Part shown: positions 23,352-33,079 of the stretch, in pieces
Numbering within the stretch: position 1 is the stretch's first letter
How the letters are laid out: every line of letters starts with the position of its first letter
Source of the DNA: Ornithoclostridium sp944380285
GTDB lineage: Bacteria; Bacillota; Clostridia; Christensenellales; UBA3700
DNA length: 64,000 nucleotides
Reading direction: 5' to 3'
Assembly (NCBI GenBank): GCA_963931165.1
Contig: OZ006985.1
Span: forward strand, 1,550,001-1,614,000
Notes under the pieces: generated by a model
Told to the model about the DNA's origin: nothing
The model's input: only the letters and a program-made list of their open reading frames with translations
Databases searched by the model: none
Made by a program: the position numbers and the translations under genes

Positions 23352-25508
23352 TCATTGTGCGGTCCTGCGGACCGAAGTTACGTCCCTGAGCGCCTCTATC
23401 TTGGCGATGAGGTCGTCCAGGTCGTTGATGTTGCCTATCTCGACGCCGACGGAGATGCTCGCCGTGCCGTTCTTTTCCGACCTTGCGGCGATCGTGGTCA
23501 TCGTGATCTTCATATTCGCGATCAGCGTCGCGACCTCGACGACAAGCCCCGGCCTGTCGATCGCGGTTATGCCGAGCGTGGCGACGAAGCGCTTGTTCTC
23601 ATTGCGATCGATCGGCCACTCCGCCTCGATCAGCCTTTCGGGTTCGAGATACTTGACATTGGGGCAGTCGGCGCGATGTATCGTCACGCCGCGGCTGCGC
23701 GAGACGTAGCCGATGATCGCGTCGCCCGGAACGGGCGTACAGCAATGCGAAAAGCGGATCTTGAGGTCTGAATAGCCCTTGACGATGATGCCGGTGTCGC
23801 CCTTGCCGCGCTTCTTTTCCGGTCTTGTCTTGATCTCGAGCGGGTCTTTTTTGTCGACCTTGTTGAACTCGAGCAGCTTTTGCATGACCTGCGCGGTCGT
23901 CAATTCGCCGTAGCCGACCATCGCAAACACCTCGTCGATGTCGGCGATGTTGTACTTCTGGCAGACATAATCGCGCCATTGCTGGTTTGACGTCAGTTCC
24001 GCGGCGGACAAGCCCTTGTGCTTGGCGGCGACGTCGAGCATATCTTTGCCGCGCTTGATGTTGTCCTCGCGCATCTCCTTCTTGAAGAAGCTCTTGATCT
24101 TGCTCTTTGCCGAAGGCGTCTTGACGAATTTGAGCCAGTCTCTGGACGGTCCCTTCGAGGTCGACGACGTGATCGCCTCGACGACGTCGCCGTTTTGCAG
24201 CACGGTGTCGACGGGGACCATCTTTGAGTTGATCTTGATGCCTACGCACTTGTTGCCCACCTGCGAGTGGACGGCGTACGCGAAGTCGATGCCCGTCGAC
24301 CCTGCCGGCAGGTTGAACACGTCCCCCTTGGGGGTGAACACGAACACCTGATCGACATAGAGGTCGAGTTTGAGCATGTCGAGATATTCTTTGGAGTCGC
24401 TGACGTCGTTTTGCAGCTCCATCACGCTGCGTATCCACGCGAGTTTGTTCTCGTCGAGCGTGGTCGGTTCGCCGCCCGTCAAGCCTTGTTTGTACTTCCA
24501 ATGCGCGGCGATACCGTACTCGGCGATGCGGTGCATCTCGTGCGTGCGGATCTGGATCTCGAACGGCGAGCCGTAACTCGACAGCACCGTCGTGTGCAGC
24601 GATTGGTACATGTTCGTCTTGGGGACGGAGATGTAGTCCTTGAACCTGCCCGGAAGCGGCTTCCACATCGTGTGGATCGCGCCGAGCACCGCATAGCAGT
24701 CGCGGACGGTGTCGACGATGATGCGCACCGCGGTGAGGTCGTAGATCTCCTCAAAGCTCTTGCCCTTTTGCATCTTTCGCCAAATGCTGTAAAAATGCTT
24801 GGGTCTGCCGTTGATGTCGCCCTTTATGCCGAGTTCGTCGAGCATCTTGCGCAGGTCGGCGGAGATCGCGTCTACGATCTTTTGCCTCTCGACGCGGGTG
24901 GACGCGACCTTTTCGGCGATCATATAGTAGTCTTCGGGGTGAAGATAGCGCAGACAGAGGTCCTCGAGTTCGCCTTTGAGTCCGGCGATACCCAGCCGCG
25001 CCGCGATCGGCGCATAGATGTCGAGGGTCTCCGTCGCGATGCGTTTTTGGTCCGCCTCGTTGCGGAACGCCAGCGTACGCATGTTGTGCAGTCTGTCCGC
25101 CAGCTTGATGATGACGACGCGGATGTCGTTGCTCATCGCGAGGAACATGCGCCTCAGATATTCCGCCTGCTGATCTTCGCGGCTCTTGAAGTTGAGCTTG
25201 TTGAGCTTGGTCACGCCCTCGACGAGCAGGACGACGGAGTGCCCGAATTCCTGATCGAGCTCCTCTTCGGTGACGGCAGTGTCCTCGATCACGTCATGCA
25301 AAAGCGCGGCTATCACCGTATCGGTGTCAAGCCCGAGGTCGACGAGGATCTCGGCGACCGCGATCGGGTGGACGATGTAGTCGTCGCCCGACTTGCGCTT
25401 TTGACCCTCGTGCGCGCGCTTAGCGAAGTAGTACGCCCGCGTTATGCGGTCGTAGTTCTGTTCGCTGAAAGCGGCTTGGATCTTGGAGAGGAATTTTTCG
25501 TCATCCAT
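23352..25508 (-). CDS. rel: Bifunctional (p)ppGpp synthetase/hydrolase Rel
   Basis: The long RelA/SpoT homologue makes and degrades the stringent-response alarmone. The HD hydrolase domain is intact (HDVIEDTAVTEEEL and the early HPIAVAEIL). The synthetase domain has SIWRKMQKGKSFEEIYDLTAVR and the GSPFEIQIRT loop. TGS (FTPKGDVFNLPAGSTGIDFAY) and C-terminal ACT domains follow. With the ATG at 25508 it has 718 residues, a normal size, and overlaps recJ by eight bases. In Bacillus apt separates recJ and rel; here it is missing. Both activities are expected. Confidence 0.96.
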   Translation of the reverse strand: MDDEKFLSKIQAAFSEQNYDRITRAYYFAKRAHEGQKRKSGDDYIVHPIAVAEILVDLGLDTDTVIAALLHDVIEDTAVTEEELDQEFGHSVVLLVEGVTKLNKLNFKSREDQQAEYLRRMFLAMSNDIRVVIIKLADRLHNMRTLAFRNEADQKRIATETLDIYAPIAARLGIAGLKGELEDLCLRYLHPEDYYMIAEKVASTRVERQKIVDAISADLRKMLDELGIKGDINGRPKHFYSIWRKMQKGKSFEEIYDLTAVRIIVDTVRDCYAVLGAIHTMWKPLPGRFKDYISVPKTNMYQSLHTTVLSSYGSPFEIQIRTHEMHRIAEYGIAAHWKYKQGLTGGEPTTLDENKLAWIRSVMELQNDVSDSKEYLDMLKLDLYVDQVFVFTPKGDVFNLPAGSTGIDFAYAVHSQVGNKCVGIKINSKMVPVDTVLQNGDVVEAITSSTSKGPSRDWLKFVKTPSAKSKIKSFFKKEMREDNIKRGKDMLDVAAKHKGLSAAELTSNQQWRDYVCQKYNIADIDEVFAMVGYGELTTAQVMQKLLEFNKVDKKDPLEIKTRPEKKRGKGDTGIIVKGYSDLKIRFSHCCTPVPGDAIIGYVSRSRGVTIHRADCPNVKYLEPERLIEAEWPIDRNENKRFVATLGITAIDRPGLVVEVATLIANMKITMTTIAARSEKNGTASISVGVEIGNINDLDDLIAKIEALRDVTSVRRTAQ

Positions 25509-27765
25509 TTTTGCCCGCCCTCGCAAGCGCACGGTAGAGCGCGCTCGCGTCCAAAGAGGTCTTTTCGACCTTCACACATTCTATTTTAGCACCTATTCGC
25601 AAAAATTTCAATGCCCAAAATATATAAAAACATATCTCGAACGCCGTCTCGTCGACTGCGCACTCGTCTTTGACCGCGTCAAAAAGCTGCGAGACCGTGC
25701 GGATGTCGCCTAAATAGCACGCCGACCTTATCGCCTTGTAAACGCCGGCGAACGCCGAGTCGCTCGGCATCTTCGCGACGATGTCGGCGGCAAAAGCGCC
25801 GTCTTTTGCAAAATATATCTCCGCGCTCGGCGTCAGCGCCGCCGCGGTCGCGCTCAAAATAGGCGGGTCGAGATAGATCGCCCTGCGGTAGTACGGCAGC
25901 GGCTTTCGCGGGCAGACTACGACCGCGTCTTCGGGCATATATGTCGGCGGCTCGCCGTAATGGCACTCCAAGCCGTGCGCTTTCGCAAACTCTGTCGCCC
26001 TGTCGGGATCGAAAGCGACGTACACCGTGCCTATCCCCGGCGCGTACGCGTTGCCGTCCCACGGCTTTGCGTCGGCGTCTTTGCCTCCGTCGTCCAACGC
26101 GGAGCGGCGCAGCAGGTAGGACATGCACTCCACCCGCGACGGCATGTCTTTTGGAAGGACTTTTCGCACGATCGCCTCGGCGCGCTTGACGTTGTTGAAC
26201 TCCCCTGTCTGAATGTCGACGACGAGCCGCTTGGCGGCGGCGGAGTTGAGATAGCCTATATCGTCGGCGGCGAAGAAGTCGAGCGTCTCCATACCGTGCA
26301 ATTTCCCTTTGAGATGGGAGCCGTCCCCTATGGGTACAAAGCCGCACTCATTACAGTCGATGGCGAACACGGGCGCGGGATTTCCCTCTCCGAACGGCGC
26401 GAGCATATCTATCTGTTCGGCGATGTCCGGCGTGATGTTGCCCTCTATCAAAGCGTCGACGTCGTCGCGGACGGCGAACGCCTCTTTGCCGTACTTTGAC
26501 GCGGCATATTCGTTGATCGCGATGCGGAACGCGTCGAGGTCTTGCTCCTTCATCGAGAGCCCGCACGCGGCGGTATGCCCGCCGAACCCTTCCAGCCAGC
26601 GTGAGCACGCGCGCACGCAGTCGAGGATATCTACACCCGGGATGCTGCGTCCCGAGCCTTTGAGCTTGCCTCCCGAGCGCGTGAGCAGTATCGTCGGGCG
26701 GTTGAACTTGCCGACGATGCGCGCCGCGGCAATACCGAGCACGCCCTCGTCCCAAAGCCCGAACTCGACGATGACGGAGGCTTGCGAAAAGTCGTACTTT
26801 TTGAGTTTGTCAAGACAGTCGTCGGTGAGGTCGTCGGTCAATTGCTGACGATAGGCGTTCGCCTCTTCTATCTCCTTGACGAGCTGCCCGAGCAAAAAGG
26901 CGTCCGAACTCGTGAACAGTTCGACGACTTCGCGCGCGTTCTTGACCCTGCCCATCGCATTGATGCGCGGCGCGAGCCTGAACGCGATGTCATACGCCCC
27001 GACCTTGCCCTTTACGCAATTTTCGGCGAGCATGGTCAAGCCCTTGCGGAAGCGCGAGTTGATGAGCATCAGTCCGAAATGGGCGATCAGGCGGTTGTCT
27101 CCGACGAGCGGAACGACGTCCGCGACCGTCGCGAGCGCGGCGATGTCATAAAACTTTTTGCTCGCCTGCAAACCGCCCATCTTCTCTACAAGCCTGAGCG
27201 CGACGCCCGCGCCGCACAGCGGCTTGAACGCGTCCTCTCTTTGCGTGAGATGTGGGTTGAAGACGGGGCAATCGGGCAATTTTCCGCCCGGCTGATGGTG
27301 GTCTGTGATCAACACCTCGAAGCCGAGTTCGTTCTGCGCATAATCGACCTCATCGACCGCTGTTATGCCGCAGTCAACGCTGATCAGGACGTGCGCGTCG
27401 CACTCCTCGGCGACCTTGTCGAGCGCGGCATAGGTGATGCCGTAGCCGTCCTCGCGGCGGTCGGGGATGAAGTAGGTGACGTCCGCGCCGCGCGATTTGA
27501 GATAGAGCAAGAGTATGGACGTCGCGCAAATACCGTCGCAGTCATAGTCTCCGAAGATGACGATGCCCTCTCCGTCCGCGATTGCGCTCTCCAACCTGTC
27601 GGCGACCTCGGCAAGCCCGTCGTATGCGCCGAGCGGCGTGAGCGCGTCGAGCGACGGGTGCAAAAATGCGCGCGCTGACGCCTCGTCGTCAATGCCGCGT
27701 GCGATCAGCAGCTTTGCGACGAGCGGGTGTATGCCGAGTTTTTGAGAGAGCGTCTTGATGTCCAT
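25501..27765 (-). CDS. recJ: Single-stranded-DNA-specific exonuclease RecJ
   Basis: A 754-aa DHH-family 5'-3' exonuclease for recombination and mismatch repair. The metal motifs are FGDYDCDGICAT (DYDADG variant with Cys), SVDCGITAVDE and LITDHHQPGG. GFGGHTAACGLS is the DHHA1 GGGHxxAAG motif. The C-terminal 200 residues are the long extension found in Bacillota RecJ. The ATG at 27765 directly abuts the U-run of the secF terminator and has no visible Shine-Dalgarno, yet the N-terminal residues (LSQKLGIHPLVAKLL) align with family starts. How translation begins is therefore unclear. Confidence 0.94.
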   Translation of the reverse strand: MDIKTLSQKLGIHPLVAKLLIARGIDDEASARAFLHPSLDALTPLGAYDGLAEVADRLESAIADGEGIVIFGDYDCDGICATSILLLYLKSRGADVTYFIPDRREDGYGITYAALDKVAEECDAHVLISVDCGITAVDEVDYAQNELGFEVLITDHHQPGGKLPDCPVFNPHLTQREDAFKPLCGAGVALRLVEKMGGLQASKKFYDIAALATVADVVPLVGDNRLIAHFGLMLINSRFRKGLTMLAENCVKGKVGAYDIAFRLAPRINAMGRVKNAREVVELFTSSDAFLLGQLVKEIEEANAYRQQLTDDLTDDCLDKLKKYDFSQASVIVEFGLWDEGVLGIAAARIVGKFNRPTILLTRSGGKLKGSGRSIPGVDILDCVRACSRWLEGFGGHTAACGLSMKEQDLDAFRIAINEYAASKYGKEAFAVRDDVDALIEGNITPDIAEQIDMLAPFGEGNPAPVFAIDCNECGFVPIGDGSHLKGKLHGMETLDFFAADDIGYLNSAAAKRLVVDIQTGEFNNVKRAEAIVRKVLPKDMPSRVECMSYLLRRSALDDGGKDADAKPWDGNAYAPGIGTVYVAFDPDRATEFAKAHGLECHYGEPPTYMPEDAVVVCPRKPLPYYRRAIYLDPPILSATAAALTPSAEIYFAKDGAFAADIVAKMPSDSAFAGVYKAIRSACYLGDIRTVSQLFDAVKDECAVDETAFEICFYIFWALKFLRIGAKIECVKVEKTSLDASALYRALARAGKNG

Positions 27766-27796
27766 AAAAAAACAAAGGGGCTGCTTGAGCAGCCCC
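27765..27796 (-). terminator. Intrinsic terminator after secF, abutting the recJ start
   Basis: The minus strand reads GGGGCTGC, loop TCAA, GCAGCCCC (27796-27777), then TTTGTTTTTTT, whose last bases touch the recJ ATG. Readthrough of this site would be needed for recJ-rel expression unless another promoter exists. Confidence 0.9.
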
Positions 27797-27810
27797 GTAT
27801 CGTTTGACCG

Positions 27811-28935
27811 TCAGTCTTTTTGAGCCTGCGACTTCTGACCTACGAATGTGCCGGAAGCGCGCTTCTTTGCCTTGCGTCTGTCGGACGCGTTCTTCATCAA
27901 CGAGTACAGCGCCGGCGAGATGAACACGGACGAATAGAAGCCCGCGAACAAGCCGAAGATGACCGGCAGTGCGAATTCTCTGACCGATGCCGCGCCGAGG
28001 ATCGCGAAGATGACGATCGCAAACAGCGTGGTGACCGTCGTGTTGACGCAGCGCGTCATCGTCTGTTTGAGCGAACGGTCGCAGATCTCGAAGTTGTCGA
28101 GAGCGGCGTTGGGCTTGAGTTTGAGCTCCGCCTTGTTGTTCTCTCTGACGCGGTCGAAGATGACGATCGTGTTGTTGATCGAGTAGGCAACGATCGTGAT
28201 CATAGCCGCGATGAACGAGCTGTTGATCTGAATGCGGAACATGATCGTGAACGCGAGCATGATGGCGACGTCGTGGCAAAGCGCGACGACCGCGGCGATG
28301 CCGCTCCACGGCTCAAACCTGATGACGACATAGACGAGGATGAGCGCGAGCGAGATGACGAGCGCGAGGATCGCGGACTTGACCATCTCTTGGCTTGCGG
28401 TCGCGCCGATGTTGGACATCGTGACCATCGAGGCGTTGTCCTCGGTGACCTCATACATCTCTTCGAGGCGAGCCTCGATCAATTCGTTGCGCAGGTTGGT
28501 GACGCTGTTGTCGGGATCGTAAGTGGACGAGATGTTGTCGTACTTGACGATGATGGACATATTCGCGCCGCTGTCCGACCTTTGGCTGTAACTGACGTCC
28601 GCCTTGACCGCTTCGATGGGCAGAGTGATCTCGAACTCTTCGAGCGCTCTGTCGACGACTTGCTGCGCGATCTCGTCGTCCCGGAGGACGGCGACGATCT
28701 TGTCGAGTTCGGCGCCCAGTCCGGCGTCAGTGCCGATGACGTCTTCACCGAGCACTATCGTAACGATCGAACCGCCGGCGAAGTCCGTGCCGATGTTCAT
28801 GCCCGAGTTGATGTCCCTGTCCGCGATCGCGAAGCCGGCGAACACTATCATCGCCGCAAGGATGATCACCGCGGGGATCACGAACCATATCTTGTACATC
28901 TTGGCGATGTTCTTTTTGGTCATCTTGATCTTCAT
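27811..28935 (-). CDS. secF: Protein translocase subunit SecF
   Basis: A 374-aa RND-type membrane protein that with SecD uses the proton gradient to help preprotein release outside the membrane. It has the SecF opening with one helix then NIGTDFAGGSIVTIVLG, five more membrane helices, and the conserved AYSINNTIVIFDRVREN and ILGAASVREFALPVIFGL motifs. The ATG at 28935 overlaps the secD stop (TGATG) with GGAGGT ten bases upstream. A strong terminator follows the gene. Confidence 0.95.
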   Translation of the reverse strand: MKIKMTKKNIAKMYKIWFVIPAVIILAAMIVFAGFAIADRDINSGMNIGTDFAGGSIVTIVLGEDVIGTDAGLGAELDKIVAVLRDDEIAQQVVDRALEEFEITLPIEAVKADVSYSQRSDSGANMSIIVKYDNISSTYDPDNSVTNLRNELIEARLEEMYEVTEDNASMVTMSNIGATASQEMVKSAILALVISLALILVYVVIRFEPWSGIAAVVALCHDVAIMLAFTIMFRIQINSSFIAAMITIVAYSINNTIVIFDRVRENNKAELKLKPNAALDNFEICDRSLKQTMTRCVNTTVTTLFAIVIFAILGAASVREFALPVIFGLFAGFYSSVFISPALYSLMKNASDRRKAKKRASGTFVGQKSQAQKD

Positions 28936-30470
28936 CAACGTGTACCTCCCTTGGTGCGCCTGGACTTATATTTGCGGCGGGGATTGTTCGGCTGCTGTTT
29001 TTGCTTTGCCGGAGCGGGCTCGGCGGTGATAGTCGCACCCTTTTCGACAGCCTCTTCCTGCAACTCGAGGACGACGTCCGCGTCGGGACCGACAGGCAGC
29101 GGGATCGCGTCTGCCTCTTCGGCTCTGCGAGCCTCGTCGACCGCCTCGGCATTCTCGATCGTATCGAAGCCGATGTCATCCGCCTCTCTCCTTCTCAGCA
29201 TATAGAACTTGGCGTGTCTCTCGTCGTGGAAGGACATGATGCTCTTGAGCAGGACGCGGGTTACGACGAGCGAGCTGAACAGCGACAGCACGATACCGAT
29301 GAGGAGCGTGATGCCGAAGCCTCTGATCGTGGAAGTGCCTACGATCATGAGCACGATCGCGCCGATGATGGTCGTGACGTTGCCGTCGATGATCGCGCCG
29401 AGCGAACGCTTGAAGCCGATCGTCGTCGCGTTGATCATATTTCTGCCCGAACCGTACTCTTCCTTGATGCGCTCGAAGATGATGACGTTGGCGTCGACAG
29501 CCATACCGATGCTGAGCAGCACGCCAGCGATGCCCGCCAGAGTGAGCTGTACCCACGGGAAGACCGCGAGGAAGAACACATAGGTGCAGGCGTAATAGAT
29601 GAGCGCCATGCTTGCCGACACGCCCATCAGACCGTAGAACGCGCACATATAGACGACGATGAGCGCAAGACCGACAAGTCCGGCGATGATGCCCGCCTTC
29701 AAAGCGGAATCACCGAGCGTCGCGCTGATCGTGTTGGAGTTGGTCATTTTGAGGTCAAGGGGGAAGCTGCCCGCCTGGATCTGAACCGCGAGGTCGTAAG
29801 CCTCGTCATAGGTGAAATCGCCCTCGATCGTGCAGGTGCCGCCGCTGATCGCCTCGTTGACGTTGGGAGCCATCAAAAGCTCGCCGTTGACGTAGATGCC
29901 CAGCTGTTTGCCGACGAGATCCGCGGTGATGTCCGCGAACTTCTCCGCGCCCTCGCTCGTAAACTCGAGCGCGACGAGATATGCGCCGTTGTTGTAGACG
30001 ACGCCGGCGTTTGCGATCTCTTCGCCCGTCATCAACGTCTCGTTGACGGTGTCTTCGCTCGTATACTCTTTGAATTCGAGAGAAGACGGTCTGCCGACAA
30101 GGTCGAAGATCCTCTCGGGATCGTCGATGTCGGGAACTTCCACTCTGATAGTATTGCCGTAGCTGCTGACCTGCGCCTCTGTGTAGCCCTTTCCGAACAA
30201 AAGGTCTTCCAAGCTGCGGCGCGTGCCCTCTATCGCGGCGTTGAATTCTTCGTCGGTCATATCCTCGGGCTGCTCGGCGGTATATTCGGCATAGGCGCCG
30301 CCGCTGAGATCGAGACCGAGCTTGATCAGCTTGGGGTAAGCGACATAGTTGCGTATGCCGAGCTGACCGTCGTCGAGACTGACGAACGCGAACACGCAAC
30401 CGAGTACCACCACGATCGAAAAGATCGTGAGTACCGCGATCGACAGTGCCCGTGATTTCTTGTTAGTCAC
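28935..30470 (-). CDS. secD: Protein translocase subunit SecD
   Basis: A 511-aa SecD with one N-terminal helix, the conserved GLDLSGGAYAEY (D1 motif), an extracytoplasmic domain and five C-terminal helices. SIGMAVDANVIIFERIKEE and the VGTSTIRGFGITLLIGIVLS stretch are diagnostic. After the last helix it has an 80-residue hydrophilic tail (Ala/Glu-rich, then basic RRKYKSRRTKGGTR), which may contact ribosome or RNA (inference). Translation starts at the GTG at 30470 preceded by GGAGG. It is the first gene of secD-secF under a perfect consensus promoter. Confidence 0.95.
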   Translation of the reverse strand: MTNKKSRALSIAVLTIFSIVVVLGCVFAFVSLDDGQLGIRNYVAYPKLIKLGLDLSGGAYAEYTAEQPEDMTDEEFNAAIEGTRRSLEDLLFGKGYTEAQVSSYGNTIRVEVPDIDDPERIFDLVGRPSSLEFKEYTSEDTVNETLMTGEEIANAGVVYNNGAYLVALEFTSEGAEKFADITADLVGKQLGIYVNGELLMAPNVNEAISGGTCTIEGDFTYDEAYDLAVQIQAGSFPLDLKMTNSNTISATLGDSALKAGIIAGLVGLALIVVYMCAFYGLMGVSASMALIYYACTYVFFLAVFPWVQLTLAGIAGVLLSIGMAVDANVIIFERIKEEYGSGRNMINATTIGFKRSLGAIIDGNVTTIIGAIVLMIVGTSTIRGFGITLLIGIVLSLFSSLVVTRVLLKSIMSFHDERHAKFYMLRRREADDIGFDTIENAEAVDEARRAEEADAIPLPVGPDADVVLELQEEAVEKGATITAEPAPAKQKQQPNNPRRKYKSRRTKGGTR

Positions 30471-30503
30471 TTTTTGTGCCTCCTGCTTTGTCCTGCTTTT
30501 CTT

Positions 30504-30532
30504 ATTATATATATATAATAATAATATGTCAA
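30504..30532 (-). promoter_or_regulatory. Consensus sigma-A promoter for secDF
   Basis: On the minus strand TTGACA (30532-30527), a 17-base spacer made only of A and T, and TATAAT (30509-30504). This is a complete consensus match with ideal spacing, suggesting strong constitutive expression. Confidence 0.9.
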
Positions 30533-30543
30533 ACAAAATTTTG

Positions 30544-30585
30544 ACGGACGGCGCGATTTTTCTTGCAAAAACCGGCGCAGTCCGT
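30544..30585 (-). terminator. Long hairpin after recR, probable terminator
   Basis: The minus strand folds into a long imperfect stem, with arms beginning ACGGAC and ending GTCCGT, around the loop GCAAG, and is followed by CAAAATTTTG. It lies 40 bases after recR and just before the secD -35 box, so it probably separates the two operons. The U-run is weak. Confidence 0.5.
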
Positions 30586-30625
30586 GCTTTCGGTCCCAAA
30601 AGCCGTAAGTTGTTCCCTCAAACGC

Positions 30626-31210
30626 TCAAAGAGGCTTGCGATCGGCGAGCGCGCGCGACAGAGTCACCTCGTCCGCATACTCGATGTCGCTGCCTATCGA
30701 GACGCCGCTGGCGATCCTCGTGACCTTGATGCCCATCGGCTTGATCAGCCGCGCGAGATAGACCGCGGTCGCCTCGCCGTCCACGTCGGGATTGGTCGCC
30801 ATTATCACCTCTTTGACGCCGTCAAGACGCGCCAAGAGCTCCTTGACGCGGATGTCGTCCGGTCCCTGCCCCAGCAGCGGGTTGAGGGTGCCGTGAAGGA
30901 CGTGATAGACGCCGTCGAAGTCCTTTGTCTTCTCGAAAGCGGCGATGTCCTTGGGGTCTTTGACCACGCAGATCACGCTCTTGTCTCGGCGCAGACACAG
31001 GTCGCAGACCTCCTTGTCCGAATAGCCGCCGCAGACGGTGCAATAGCCGACGTTGCGCTTCGCGTCGACGATCGCGGAGGCAAACTCCTCCGCCTCCGCC
31101 TCGGACATGTTGATCACGCGATAGGCAAAGCGCTGAGCGGTCTTTGCTCCCACTCCGGGCAGCTTGGTGAACTGCGCGACAAGCCTGTCGAGAGCCTTGA
31201 TGTTGCTCAC
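30626..31210 (-). CDS. recR: Recombination protein RecR
   Basis: RecR forms a ring clamp that with RecO (1-356 in this window) loads RecA at gaps. The 194-aa protein has the helix-hairpin-helix LPGVGAKTAQRFAY, a four-cysteine zinc finger (CTVCGGYSDKEVCDLC), and a Toprim domain beginning VICVVKDPKDIAAFE with NPDVDGEATAVYLA. Length is standard. It overlaps ebfC by four bases, in the conserved dnaX-ebfC-recR order. Confidence 0.97.
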   Translation of the reverse strand: MSNIKALDRLVAQFTKLPGVGAKTAQRFAYRVINMSEAEAEEFASAIVDAKRNVGYCTVCGGYSDKEVCDLCLRRDKSVICVVKDPKDIAAFEKTKDFDGVYHVLHGTLNPLLGQGPDDIRVKELLARLDGVKEVIMATNPDVDGEATAVYLARLIKPMGIKVTRIASGVSIGSDIEYADEVTLSRALADRKPL

Positions 31211-31533
31211 AGCCCCAGCCCCGAGAATGCGCCCATTCTCTTTTCGGTCTCCTCATCGGCGAGCTTTTGAGCCTCGTTGATCGCCGCGACGATCAGGTCT
31301 TCGAGCATCTCGACGTCATCGGGATCGACCGCTTCGGGTTTGATCTTGATCGAGACGATCTTCTTCTCGCATGTCATCGTCACTTCGACCATGCCTCCGC
31401 CCGAGACTGCGGTCACTTCAAGCGTCGCGAGCTCCTCTTTGGCTTTCGCCATTTCCTGCTGCATTTTCTGCGCTTGACGCATCAGCTGCTGCATGTTGCC
31501 CATGCCGCCTCCGAAACCTCCGAATTTACCCAT
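31207..31533 (-). CDS. ebfC: Nucleoid-associated protein YbaB/EbfC
   Basis: A 108-aa DNA-binding protein of the YbaB/EbfC family that dimerises into a tweezer shape. A Gly/Met-rich start (MGKFGGFGGGMGNMQQLM) leads into a long helix of Gln, Met and Lys residues, then the VTAVSGGGMVEVTMTCEKKI core. The preferred start is the ATG at 31533, nine bases after AAGGAG. An ATG three codons upstream would sit directly on that site. It overlaps the end of dnaX by eight bases. Confidence 0.95.
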   Translation of the reverse strand: MGKFGGFGGGMGNMQQLMRQAQKMQQEMAKAKEELATLEVTAVSGGGMVEVTMTCEKKIVSIKIKPEAVDPDDVEMLEDLIVAAINEAQKLADEETEKRMGAFSGLGL

Positions 31534-33067
31534 TGTCGTCATCTCCTTTTTTTACGGTAACTTTTTCGCTGCCGAAAACCTCTTCGGCACGTTTGATCTT
31601 TGAATCCATCGGGTCTTCCGCCTTCTCTTTGACGTTGACCTCAAATCGCGCGATGAAGGGATACATCTCCCTCATCACCGCCTCAATGTCCGCGGTGCAA
31701 GCGCGCATAAGCGCCGCGTCGCCCTCGCCGTCCGCGTCGTAGGCGAGCACGTTGCCCCTGACGGCGAAATTGGCGGACTTGACGTGATTGATATATTCGT
31801 ATTCGACAGGTCTTCCGCGCCGCAGCAATTCCGTCTGCACCGCGCCCACGATCGCCTTTGCGTCCACGTCGGGACGCGCGGTCTCCGCGCCGGATGCCGC
31901 GACGATCTTGACGCCGCCCATCATCGACTTTTCGAGCTTTTTGAGCCTGACGATCACGCCGGCAAGGTCGAGCGAAGCAAACTCGTCGCACGCCTTGGCG
32001 ACCGCCGTCTCAATGACGAGTGCGGGATCGACGCCGTATCTCATGTCGTTGTCGACCGACGCAAAGATCTCGAGACATCTCGTCAATTTGGCGTTGTCGT
32101 AACTGCGCGCGACCTCGATCGTGCGCTCGAGCAGCTGCTCGGGCAAAGTGAGCATCTCGCCCGGGTTGCGGCAGTTGAGGCAATAGATCATGTTGGAGAA
32201 AACTCCGCACAGATCGGTCGCGAGTATTCGCGCGCTCTTGCCCTCTCGCACCGTCTTTTTGACCGCAGTCAGCGCGTCGTCAATCCTGCCCGCCAAGATG
32301 TCTTCGGCAAGCCGCAGCACCGATTCGGGCGAACTTGCGCCAAGCACCTCGAGCACGTCGTCATAGGTGACCTCGTCCTCGCTGTACGACATGCACATCT
32401 CGGCGAGCGAGAGGCTGTCTCTCACGCAGCCGCCTCCCGCCTCGGCGATGAGACGAAGCGCCTCGATGCGATACGCCTTGCCCTCTTTGTCAAAGATCGC
32501 ACTGAGGAGTTTGGCGATCTTGTCCGTCGGGACGAGGCGGAAATCAAACCTTTGGCAACGCGACAAAATGGTCGCCGGCACCTTTTGGATCTCCGTGGTG
32601 GCGAGGATGAACACGACGTGTTCGGGCGGCTCTTCAAGCGTTTTGAGAAGCGCGTTGAACGCCGGCATGGACAGCATGTGCACCTCGTCGACGATATAGA
32701 CCTTGTACTTCCCCTGTGAGGGCGCGAACTTGACCTTTTCGAGCAAGTCCCTGATCTCGTCGACGCCGTTGTTGGACGCGGCGTCCATCTCGATCACGTC
32801 CATATTGGACGGCTGCAAAAGCGCCTTGCAGGTGTCGCACTCCCCGCACGGCGAACCGTCCGCGAGAGGATGTTCGCAATTGATCGCGCGGGCGAAGATC
32901 TTCGCCGTCGTCGTCTTGCCGGTGCCTCGCGAGCCGGTGAAAAGATAGGCGTGCGAAACCGCACCCTTGCGAATTTGGTTGGCGAGAGTGCGGATGATGT
33001 GTTCCTGCCCGATCATCGTCGAAAACGAGTCGGGGCGATATTTGCGATACAGCGAAATGTAAGCCAT
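31526..33067 (-). CDS. dnaX: DNA polymerase III subunits gamma/tau
   Basis: The clamp-loader ATPase. The AAA+ domain has Walker A TGSRGTGKTTTAKIFARA, the four-cysteine zinc module (CEHPLADGSPCGECDTC), Walker B VYIVDEVHML and the sensor 1 LATTEIQKVPATILSRC. At 513 residues, with a short domain after the collar, it resembles tau-like proteins of Bacillota. I see no slippery A-run suggesting programmed frameshifting to gamma. The ATG is preceded by GGGAG and, further up, by a GC-rich hairpin. Confidence 0.96.
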   Translation of the reverse strand: MAYISLYRKYRPDSFSTMIGQEHIIRTLANQIRKGAVSHAYLFTGSRGTGKTTTAKIFARAINCEHPLADGSPCGECDTCKALLQPSNMDVIEMDAASNNGVDEIRDLLEKVKFAPSQGKYKVYIVDEVHMLSMPAFNALLKTLEEPPEHVVFILATTEIQKVPATILSRCQRFDFRLVPTDKIAKLLSAIFDKEGKAYRIEALRLIAEAGGGCVRDSLSLAEMCMSYSEDEVTYDDVLEVLGASSPESVLRLAEDILAGRIDDALTAVKKTVREGKSARILATDLCGVFSNMIYCLNCRNPGEMLTLPEQLLERTIEVARSYDNAKLTRCLEIFASVDNDMRYGVDPALVIETAVAKACDEFASLDLAGVIVRLKKLEKSMMGGVKIVAASGAETARPDVDAKAIVGAVQTELLRRGRPVEYEYINHVKSANFAVRGNVLAYDADGEGDAALMRACTADIEAVMREMYPFIARFEVNVKEKAEDPMDSKIKRAEEVFGSEKVTVKKGDDDNG

Positions 33068-33079
33068 TATCTCCCTGTC

